Program-made: the position numbers and the translations under genes | In this document: piece after piece, positions 1-5,818 of the stretch | How the letters are laid out: each line of letters begins with the position of its first letter | Numbering within the stretch: the first letter of the stretch is position 1 | NCBI GenBank assembly: GCA_934339365.1 | Contig: CAKRHW010000033.1 | Span: 1-6,201, forward strand | Source: an uncultured Lachnospiraceae bacterium | Lineage (GTDB): Bacteria > Bacillota > Clostridia > Lachnospirales > Lachnospiraceae | Length of the DNA: 6,201 nt | Direction of reading: 5' to 3' | Notes under the pieces: generated by a model | What the model saw: only the letters and a program-made list of their open reading frames with translations | Told to the model about the DNA's origin: nothing | Database searches by the model: none

Positions 1-849
1 GTTCAGACGAATAAGTATTTTATTGGAAGATTAAGAAGACTATATCCGGCATACTTGATTTCATTAGGAGCCATATTAGCCATATATTGGAGCGAGAATT
101 ATTTTTCCATGCAATGGCTTGGGAAGCATTTGTGGGAAACTAAGTGGCAATATGTTTTTCTTCATTTCCTGTGTCCTAATGTAGGATACGATCTGAGAAG
201 CATGTGGTACATGTCATCATTTGTGTTTGTCATGTATATAGTTTATTTTCTGCTTTCATATAATGAAAGACTGATGATGGGAGTCTTTCCGATTGCCTCG
301 ATTATAATTTTAACGCACATATATGCTACCTATGGAACAATATGTATTCAAGGCGCATGGGAGGGATGGCTATATGGAGGCACTCTTAGAGGCTTTGCAG
401 AGATGACTTTGGGAGCATTTATATATGGAAATGTTAAATATTGCAAGGATGAGGGAGTACATATAAAGAAAAGTACTTATAGAATTTTAGCAACAATAGT
501 GAAATGGCTTGCGATGATATTAATTCTTTTTCTTATGAGAATATATGCAGTTGATACAAATGATTTTGTTAAGTTGTTTTTAATTGTATTATTTATACGC
601 TTATCTTATTGCAATTGCTACGAGTGCAACTCGAAATCAGTTAATGCAGTTATATCATGGTTGGGATCAATAAATTATTGGATTTTTTGCTTGCACTTGG
701 TTATCAGCCATTTAATAGTAAAGTATTTGCATGATATAGATTATAGGGTCGCGTTGGTAATTTATTTGATTGGGATAACAGCTATAGCTTCGATTTGTCA
801 ATGCATAGAAAACTATATACATTTTAAAAGAATGGAGAAATCAAGATGA
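1..849 (+). CDS. Acyltransferase-3 family membrane O-acyltransferase, C-terminal part (5' end cut by window)
   Basis: Reading frame 1 is open from the first base to a TGA at 847-849, giving 282 residues of a gene that starts upstream. Near the left edge (window residues 5-18) is KYFIGRLRRLYPAY, the Arg-rich loop followed by an aromatic-Pro-x-Tyr motif typical of acyltransferase-3 (OafA/YrhL-like) proteins. A WYMSS motif near residues 69-73 opening a membrane segment also fits. The rest is a chain of hydrophobic segments with short polar loops, ending in a basic tail. In the family this motif lies some 70-80 residues in, so the first helix and the conserved catalytic His region are probably missing here. 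The family transfers acetyl or other acyl groups to sugars at the cytoplasmic membrane, so this gene probably decorates the surface glycan made by the operon. The acyl group and acceptor are unknown. The TTG at 55 lies inside the motif region and is not the true start. The gene overlaps the next by 4 nt (ATGA). Confidence 0.85.
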   Translation, partial: VQTNKYFIGRLRRLYPAYLISLGAILAIYWSENYFSMQWLGKHLWETKWQYVFLHFLCPNVGYDLRSMWYMSSFVFVMYIVYFLLSYNERLMMGVFPIASIIILTHIYATYGTICIQGAWEGWLYGGTLRGFAEMTLGAFIYGNVKYCKDEGVHIKKSTYRILATIVKWLAMILILFLMRIYAVDTNDFVKLFLIVLFIRLSYCNCYECNSKSVNAVISWLGSINYWIFCLHLVISHLIVKYLHDIDYRVALVIYLIGITAIASICQCIENYIHFKRMEKSR

Positions 850-1562
850 GATTTTCGATAATAGTGCCTTGTTATAATGAAAAAGAAAATATAGATAATC
901 TTATAAAACGGCTGCAACCGTTGCAGAAAAAATATGATCTTGAGTATATCTTAGTAGAAAATGGTTCTGGGGACGGAAGCAAAGCATACTTTCAAAATTG
1001 TGTAGAAGGAAAGTATCCTAATGTTAAAGTGGTATATGTTGCTAAAAATCAAGGCTATGGATATGGACTGCAGCAGGGAATGAAGAATGCTTCAGGTGAT
1101 TATATAGGGTGGATACATGCGGATCTTCAGATGCCACCGGAAGAGTTGGTTCAATTCTTTGAGGAATTGAATAAACACGAAACCGACGAAAAATTGTTCC
1201 TTAAGGGAAGGAGAACTAACCGATCACTTTTTGATACTTTCTTTACAAACGGACAATCTGTTTTTAACAGTTGTCTTTTTGGCGCAAAAATATACGACGT
1301 TGGAGCAATACCGGTTATATTCAGCAGATCTTTATTAGATGAAGTACCGATTGATGATATGGCCAATGATTTTTCAATTGAGTTATATGTATATAAGGAA
1401 GCTGTCAGATTGGGATATAAGGTCATTCGATTTAAAGTGGTTCTTTTAAAACGAGAAACAGGAAAATCTTCATGGAATCATGGATTTAAATCAAAAATCA
1501 GACAAAGTAAAGTGATTTTTAAAGATAGCTTAAAAATAAAGAGAGGAGAAAAAGTAGAATGA
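846..1562 (+). CDS. Family 2 glycosyltransferase, DPM1-like, soluble
   Basis: This 238-residue protein has the GT-A fold signature of family 2 glycosyltransferases. FSIIVPCYNEKENI (residues 3-16) is the first strand and nucleotide-binding start. VENGSGDGS (37-45) stands where VDDGSxDGT is usual. GYGYGLQQGMKNASGDYIGW (70-89) leads into HADLQMPPEE (91-100), which aligns with the DADLQHPP metal-binding motif of dolichol/polyprenol-phosphate mannosyltransferases. KRETGKSSW (202-210) matches the basic active-site region near their C terminus. No C-terminal membrane helices are seen, so it probably acts as a soluble or peripheral enzyme moving a sugar from a nucleotide sugar to polyprenyl phosphate or to a growing lipid-linked glycan. 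His91 and Asn39 replace usual Asp residues. The ATG at 846 has a GGAG at 834-837 with 8-nt spacing and overlaps the previous stop by 4 nt. Donor and acceptor cannot be told. Confidence 0.9.
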   Translation: MRFSIIVPCYNEKENIDNLIKRLQPLQKKYDLEYILVENGSGDGSKAYFQNCVEGKYPNVKVVYVAKNQGYGYGLQQGMKNASGDYIGWIHADLQMPPEELVQFFEELNKHETDEKLFLKGRRTNRSLFDTFFTNGQSVFNSCLFGAKIYDVGAIPVIFSRSLLDEVPIDDMANDFSIELYVYKEAVRLGYKVIRFKVVLLKRETGKSSWNHGFKSKIRQSKVIFKDSLKIKRGEKVE

Positions 1563-2581
1563 AAGTATTAATTACAGGTGCAGCAGGATTTATAGGTTCG
1601 CAGTTAGCACATAGATTGTGGAAGGATGGAGCAGAACTGCTCTTAATTGACAACTTTTCTTTTGGTCATGAAGATAATCTGATTTTTGAGGATCATGATT
1701 TTAGAAATGAAATTATTAAAATGGACATTAGAGATAAAGAAGGCATAAAATCCTTACTAGAGAGTGGAGATGTTGACTACATATATAACATTGCCGGTAT
1801 TGCCCCGTTGCCTGATTGCCAGCTGAATCCTACAGAAGCAATTGATGTTAACCTTAATGGATTTGTCAATTTGTTGGAAAATGGGCGGCTGTATGGTGTG
1901 AAGAAGGTTATTCAGGCAAGTACAAATGCAATGTATGAAAATGAAACAGAGTTTCCGACGGTGGAAAGTAAGTTTAATCCACCGACTTTGATTTATCCCA
2001 ATACTAAATTTGCGGCAGAAAGATTTGCACAGTCCTTTTGTGATACATATGGGATGAATGTTACTTGTCTGAGATTTTCAAATGTATATGGCCCTCATGT
2101 AGATTGCTTGAGAAAGCAACCCCCATTTGTGGCATATATGGTTAGAGAATTGTATTATGGAAGGACGCCCGTTTTTCATTCTACGGGAGAACAGAGGAGA
2201 GATTATGTATATGTGGATGATTTGATTGAACTGGCCATAGCCGTACAGAATTCAGAAGGATTTGATGCTGTGAATGTTTCAACCAATCAGAACTATTCAG
2301 TAAATGAGATGTATCAACTTGCACAGGATATTATGGGAAAAAATATAAAGGCGGATTATGCAAGTGATGCACACTATTGGGAGAAGTATCCGGGATTATT
2401 TGAAGGAAAATATCCTATTAAAGAAAGCATATTGAATCACGAGATCAATAAATATTCCTTGTGTGATAATTCCTATGCAAAGGAAAAATACGGATGGGTT
2501 CCCAAGATTTCTATGAAAGAAGGATTAAGCAGACTGATTGATGCCGAATGTAAGATGTTAGCATCTTTGGAGGATAAGTAA
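1559..2581 (+). CDS. NAD-dependent epimerase/dehydratase (extended SDR), nucleotide-sugar modifying
   Basis: This 340-residue protein is a full-length extended short-chain dehydrogenase/reductase of the GalE/RmlB type. It has the Rossmann loop GAAGFIG (7-13), an acidic residue ending strand two (Asp31, NAD ribose binding), a likely catalytic Thr122 in ASTNAMY, and the Tyr146-x-x-x-Lys150 pair in YPNTK. FSNVYGP (173-179) and RDYVYVDDL (214-222) are strong family motifs. Such enzymes oxidise C4 of a nucleotide-linked sugar and then epimerise, dehydrate or otherwise change it in the cytoplasm. The C-terminal substrate domain carries an unusual Tyr/Glu/Lys-rich stretch (271-298) before the conserved YGWVPK motif, so the substrate may not be UDP-glucose. 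AGGAG at 1544-1548 lies 10 nt before the ATG, which overlaps the upstream stop as ATGA. It probably supplies the sugar donor for the neighbouring glycosyltransferase; epimerase against dehydratase cannot be settled. Confidence 0.92.
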   Translation: MKVLITGAAGFIGSQLAHRLWKDGAELLLIDNFSFGHEDNLIFEDHDFRNEIIKMDIRDKEGIKSLLESGDVDYIYNIAGIAPLPDCQLNPTEAIDVNLNGFVNLLENGRLYGVKKVIQASTNAMYENETEFPTVESKFNPPTLIYPNTKFAAERFAQSFCDTYGMNVTCLRFSNVYGPHVDCLRKQPPFVAYMVRELYYGRTPVFHSTGEQRRDYVYVDDLIELAIAVQNSEGFDAVNVSTNQNYSVNEMYQLAQDIMGKNIKADYASDAHYWEKYPGLFEGKYPIKESILNHEINKYSLCDNSYAKEKYGWVPKISMKEGLSRLIDAECKMLASLEDK

Positions 2582-3324
2582 TGAATAAAAAAATACATCT
2601 CATTATGCCGATGGGCGGAAGAGGATCCAGATTTAGTAAAGAAGGTTTTGATTTTCCTAAACCGTTAATAAAAATATATGACAAACCATTTTTCTATTGG
2701 GCAACCAGATCAATTGAAAAATTTGTGGAACTTGAATCGTTGGATTTTATCATTCTTCAGGAGCATATAGATAAGTACCACATTGATCAGGAAATTTTGT
2801 CTGTATTTCCGAATGCCGAACTTCATATATTACAGGATGTTACTGAAGGTGCAGTAATCACCTGCCTTAAGGGGATTGAGGGGATTACGGATGATCTTCC
2901 TGTTTTATTTAATGATTGTGATCATCTTTTTAAGAGCACCGAGTTCAATGAGTTTTGCGAGAAAAATTTTGATGAAACATTGGATGGAATATTATTAACT
3001 TTTACATCCAACGAGAACAAGTATAGTTTTGTTGGTAAGGATGATAAGGGAAATGTAACCAGAACTGTTGAAAAAGAAGTTATCAGTGATGAGGCTATAT
3101 GTGGTTGCTATTATTTTAAAAATAAGAATATTTTTTCCTCGGCATCTGAGAAATATTTAAAGGCCTGTAACTATGCTGAATATTTTATGAGTGGCGTTTA
3201 TAATGTGATGCTTGAAGAAAAGAAGACTGTTAAAAGTATGAAGACTGATTATCATGTTTCTTTTGGGGTGCCGGATGAATATGAAGAAGCAAAGAAAGAT
3301 CAGCATTACAAGGAGCTTATGTGA
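2581..3324 (+). CDS. Sugar-phosphate nucleotidyltransferase-like protein (capsule BcbE-like type)
   Basis: This 247-residue protein begins with IMPMGGRGSRF (8-18) and FPKPLI (25-30), the nucleotide-binding Gly-rich loop and the substrate/phosphate Lys region of NTP transferases. TEGA (88-91), NDCD (111-114, likely metal site) and VEKE (163-166) followed by CGCYYF (174-179) are the remaining family landmarks. The MPM-GG-GSRF/FPKPL form resembles a group often found in capsule loci and named after Pasteurella BcbE; that link is from memory. Such enzymes join an NTP to a phosphorylated sugar or alcohol to give an NDP-activated donor plus pyrophosphate. At 247 residues it is a single catalytic domain without the C-terminal left-handed helix of GlmU or GlgC. 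GGAGG at 2569-2573 lies 7 nt before the ATG, and start and stop overlap as TAATG. The kinase-like domain in the next gene could make its phosphorylated substrate. Nucleotide and substrate are unknown. Confidence 0.88.
   Translation: MNKKIHLIMPMGGRGSRFSKEGFDFPKPLIKIYDKPFFYWATRSIEKFVELESLDFIILQEHIDKYHIDQEILSVFPNAELHILQDVTEGAVITCLKGIEGITDDLPVLFNDCDHLFKSTEFNEFCEKNFDETLDGILLTFTSNENKYSFVGKDDKGNVTRTVEKEVISDEAICGCYYFKNKNIFSSASEKYLKACNYAEYFMSGVYNVMLEEKKTVKSMKTDYHVSFGVPDEYEEAKKDQHYKELM
3311..3315 (+). promoter_or_regulatory. Ribosome binding site that decides the start of the membrane/kinase fusion gene
   Basis: AGGAG sits 8 nt before ATG 3324 but only 5 nt before the in-frame GTG 3321. The spacing favours the ATG, which gives a 1-nt overlap (TGATG) with the nucleotidyltransferase stop. 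The two choices differ by one residue. Confidence 0.7.
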
Positions 3325-5246
3325 TGACGACAATTTTTTTTATCGCTGCTATTGTGTGTGTGGTAATAGGTCATATATTCAAAATAAAGCGATGGGGACT
3401 TTTTATATCTGTATATGAAGACCCAGATGAAGCAAACTTATTAAATGCTATGACAGTAGGGCATGCAGTGAATGCAGTTCTTCCGTTTAGAATTGGAGAT
3501 ATTTTCCGCGTAGGCTGGGCAGGAAGAAAGATGAAAAACGGATATTCACTGGCTCTGGCAACAGTTATAGCGGATTTGTATGTTGATCTACTGACAGTTG
3601 GGATAATGTTTTTTGGGTTATCACTTATCGGAAAAGGAGGAGATGATTTATTAAGAGTTGCCCGCATTTATGGAACAATTTTTGTGATCATTATTCCTTT
3701 GACGGCTGTATGTTTCGCGCTCAGAAAATATATTAAGAAAATAATATCTTTGATTGCGGGAATCTTTAATGAAAATATTGAATTTAGAATCCTGTATGTC
3801 AGCTACTTATGTATTGCATCTGTTAAGGATATTATAACCAAAATTGATAAGATTAAATTCTGCTTGTTTTCTGTTGGAATATGGTCCGGCTATGTAGCTT
3901 CTTATGCTTTTTTTGCAGAAGTATTACAAGGCCTAGGGTTTGACTATTCTACTTCAGAAGTATTTAAAATGCTCTTTTCAAAATTTAATATTTATAATTC
4001 TGATGTTGAAACCATACCCATATGGGCTGTATACATTTTACTGCCTCTTATGATTTGCTGGCTTATTTCTCTCATTTTGCAGAAAATTTCCAAACCGGCG
4101 ATTTATGTGAAAAAAGTTCTGCCGCAAATGAGTCGGGCTGACAGATTGGCTTTTTTAAAAACATATTATGAGGAGGAAAACAGAGAACATATTCAGGCGT
4201 ATCTGGATTTAAACAGGGATGTAACGATTGTAGAAGATAATTCTGCCGGATCAAATGCATCAACTGTCCTTGCCATGAAAGCGGATGGGAAACTTTACTA
4301 TAGAAAATACGCATTTGACGAAGATGGAGAAAAACTCCAGGAGCAGATTGACTGGATAAAAAAACATCAATCAGATATACCACTGCCGGTCATTGTTGAA
4401 GAGAAAAAAGGAAAGAATTATGTGACCTATGACATGCATAGTTATAGTAGCACCATTGGCCTATTTCGATGTATTCATACCATGCCGGTTGAATATAGTT
4501 GGGGGATTATAAGATTAGCACTTGACGAAATCGGCTCAGGTCTTCATAGTAAAAATTCAAGAGCAGCTGAAGAAACAACGATAGAAAAATACATTCAAAC
4601 CAAGGTTTCCAAAAATCTTGGTATTATTCTTCAAAATAATAAGTATATTGCGAAACTTGAGCAGAATTCAGAAATCAAGGTTAACGGAGTTCCGTTCCGG
4701 ACAATTGGCTTCTATAAGGACATGCTTAGTGAAGGTCATATGCAGGAAATCTTCAAAAATGATAAATATTCGGATATTCACGGCGACTTAACGATTGAGA
4801 ATATTGTTTGCCTTTTGGATAATTCAGAAATTAATCCGGAGGAATTTGAAGGTAAATGTTTGCCCAGGACATATTATTTCATTGACCCTAATACCGGGAA
4901 TGTGCATGATTCACCATTTTTGGATTATGCGAAATTGCTTCAATCATTGCATGGTAATTATGAATTCCTGATGATGGTTAAAGAAGTAGTTATTAATAAA
5001 GATAGTGTCAATTATAGCATGATGAAATCAGAGGCCTATGGAGAAATTTACAGTAGATATAAAAAATACCTGATGGAAAGATTTTCAAGAGAAGAGGTTC
5101 TTAGTATCTATTATCATGAGATTATTCATTGGCTTCGATTGATGCCATATAAAATCAGAAAAAATGAAAAGCTGGCGGTAGTTTTCTATACGGGTCTATT
5201 GATTGTACTGAATGATGTGTGGGAGTTCGAACATGAACAAAAATAA
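3324..5246 (+). CDS. Fusion: UPF0104/LPG_synthase_TM-type membrane domain plus aminoglycoside/choline-kinase-like domain
   Basis: This 640-residue protein has two halves. Residues 1-255 are hydrophobic, with about six or seven membrane segments (near 4-20, 75-100, 113-134, 178-203 and 232-252). They include the hallmark NAVLPFRIGDIFRVG (50-64) and ALATVIADLYVDLL (77-90), which match the N-x-x-x-P-x-R-x-G-(D/E)-x-x-R pattern of the membrane domain shared by MprF-like and UPF0104 proteins. A linker (about 258-300) leads to a cytoplasmic kinase-like domain. It shows a possible nucleotide loop GSNASTV (309-315), candidate ATP Lys328 in YYRKYA, a candidate helix-C Glu340, the catalytic-loop motif IHGDLTIENI (485-494; Asp488, Asn493) and metal-binding Asp521 in IDPN. 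These are the core residues of aminoglycoside phosphotransferase/choline kinase folds, so activity looks intact. It may phosphorylate a small molecule or lipid-linked sugar at the membrane. The membrane part seems to lack the family's first helix. ATG 3324 is preferred over GTG 3321. Confidence 0.8.
   Translation: MTTIFFIAAIVCVVIGHIFKIKRWGLFISVYEDPDEANLLNAMTVGHAVNAVLPFRIGDIFRVGWAGRKMKNGYSLALATVIADLYVDLLTVGIMFFGLSLIGKGGDDLLRVARIYGTIFVIIIPLTAVCFALRKYIKKIISLIAGIFNENIEFRILYVSYLCIASVKDIITKIDKIKFCLFSVGIWSGYVASYAFFAEVLQGLGFDYSTSEVFKMLFSKFNIYNSDVETIPIWAVYILLPLMICWLISLILQKISKPAIYVKKVLPQMSRADRLAFLKTYYEEENREHIQAYLDLNRDVTIVEDNSAGSNASTVLAMKADGKLYYRKYAFDEDGEKLQEQIDWIKKHQSDIPLPVIVEEKKGKNYVTYDMHSYSSTIGLFRCIHTMPVEYSWGIIRLALDEIGSGLHSKNSRAAEETTIEKYIQTKVSKNLGIILQNNKYIAKLEQNSEIKVNGVPFRTIGFYKDMLSEGHMQEIFKNDKYSDIHGDLTIENIVCLLDNSEINPEEFEGKCLPRTYYFIDPNTGNVHDSPFLDYAKLLQSLHGNYEFLMMVKEVVINKDSVNYSMMKSEAYGEIYSRYKKYLMERFSREEVLSIYYHEIIHWLRLMPYKIRKNEKLAVVFYTGLLIVLNDVWEFEHEQK
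5221..5225 (+). promoter_or_regulatory. Ribosome binding site for the HAD hydrolase, inside the end of the upstream gene
   Basis: GGGAG lies 7 nt before ATG 5233 and downstream of the earlier in-frame ATGs at 5212 and 5215, so it supports 5233 as the true start. It lies within the last codons of the fusion gene, which implies coupled translation. Confidence 0.65.
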
Positions 5247-5805
5247 ATTGGCCATATTTGATATGGACGGAACACTTTTTGATACAAAGAATGTTAATTA
5301 TCAAGCATATAGTAAAGCTTTGAAATTGTGTGGATTTGAAGAATGCATAGATTATGAATACTATTGTGACTTTTGCAACGGCAATAATTATAAAGTGTTT
5401 TTGCCTCAAATTATTGAAAATTTGTCTGAAGAAAAGATGAAAGAGATTCATGATAAGAAAAAGGAACTTTATGCAGATTCATTAGTTTACGCAAGAAAAA
5501 ACATTCATTTGTTTAATATAATTGAACTTATAAAAAAAGAGTATGTCATAGCGCTGGTGACAACGGCATCATTAAAGAATGTAACAGACATATTGAAAAA
5601 ATTTATGGTAACAGAAAAATTTGATTTGATTGTTACACAGGAAGATGTAAGAAAAACAAAGCCGGATCCGGAGTGCTTTCATTTAGCAATGTTGAAAGCT
5701 GGAATTGACAAAGAAAATACTATCATATTTGAAGATTCAGAGACCGGACTGGAAGCAGCAAAGGCATCCGGGGCACAGTATGTACAAGTGTACGGGTATA
5801 ATTAA
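5233..5805 (+). CDS. HAD-superfamily hydrolase (subfamily IA, phosphoglycolate phosphatase/beta-PGM-like)
   Basis: This 190-residue protein has all four HAD motifs. Motif I is FDMDGTLFDT (9-18; nucleophile Asp10, acid/base Asp12). Motif II is VTTAS (109-113; Thr110 or Thr111). Motif III is Lys143 in KTKPDPE. Motif IV is FEDSETG (166-172; Asp168). A helical cap lies between motifs I and II (about 17-95), as in subfamily IA. These soluble enzymes remove phosphate from small metabolites or shift it on sugars. The KPDPE and EDSxxG motifs are shared by phosphatases and beta-phosphoglucomutases, so the reaction is not fixed. Next to a kinase-like domain and a nucleotidyltransferase it probably acts on an intermediate of the same pathway. 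ATG 5233 is chosen because the protein then starts three residues before the HAD core strand and has GGGAG (5221-5225) 7 nt upstream. In-frame ATGs at 5212 and 5215 lack this site and add a non-family tail. It overlaps the upstream gene by 14 nt. Confidence 0.9.
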   Translation: MNKNKLAIFDMDGTLFDTKNVNYQAYSKALKLCGFEECIDYEYYCDFCNGNNYKVFLPQIIENLSEEKMKEIHDKKKELYADSLVYARKNIHLFNIIELIKKEYVIALVTTASLKNVTDILKKFMVTEKFDLIVTQEDVRKTKPDPECFHLAMLKAGIDKENTIIFEDSETGLEAAKASGAQYVQVYGYN

Positions 5806-5806
5806 T

Positions 5807-5811
5807 GAGGG
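5807..5811 (+). promoter_or_regulatory. Likely ribosome binding site for the GtrA-family gene (TTG start)
   Basis: GAGGG lies 7 nt before TTG 5819, in the 13-nt gap after the HAD stop codon. It is the best purine-rich site near the start of this frame and is the main reason for choosing the rare TTG start. Confidence 0.55.
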
Positions 5812-5818
5812 CATAGTT

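Noticed and set aside
55..849. A gene starting at TTG 55
   Set aside because: The frame is open to the left edge and the bases before 55 encode the conserved acyltransferase-3 loop, so TTG 55 is an internal Leu codon of a gene that starts outside the window.
1151..1426. Open frame on the - strand inside the glycosyltransferase gene
   Set aside because: It lies wholly opposite a well-supported gene and its translation shows no recognisable domain, so it is a shadow frame.
3371..3667. Open frame on the - strand inside the fusion gene's membrane region
   Set aside because: It lies opposite the conserved UPF0104-type motif and has no recognisable protein features.
4072..4383. Open frame on the - strand inside the fusion gene's kinase region
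   Set aside because: It lies opposite real coding sequence and its translation has no family motifs.
5212..5232. Earlier ATG starts (5212, 5215) for the HAD gene
   Set aside because: They would precede the GGGAG site at 5221-5225 and add a short tail before a motif that normally lies within about ten residues of the N terminus.
3324..5246. Calling the fusion gene MprF (lysylphosphatidylglycerol synthase)
   Set aside because: MprF carries a different C-terminal aminoacyl-transferase domain. The C-terminal half here has kinase motifs (HGD-x-x-x-x-N and IDPN), so only the membrane part is comparable.
5155..5451. Open frame on the - strand across the fusion/HAD junction
   Set aside because: It covers the ends of two well-supported genes, and its hydrophobic look arises from AT-rich sequence read in reverse.
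5780..5818. ATG 5780 as start of the GtrA-family gene
   Set aside because: It has only a weak purine stretch upstream and adds a 13-residue non-family tail. It is kept as an alternative but is less likely than TTG 5819.
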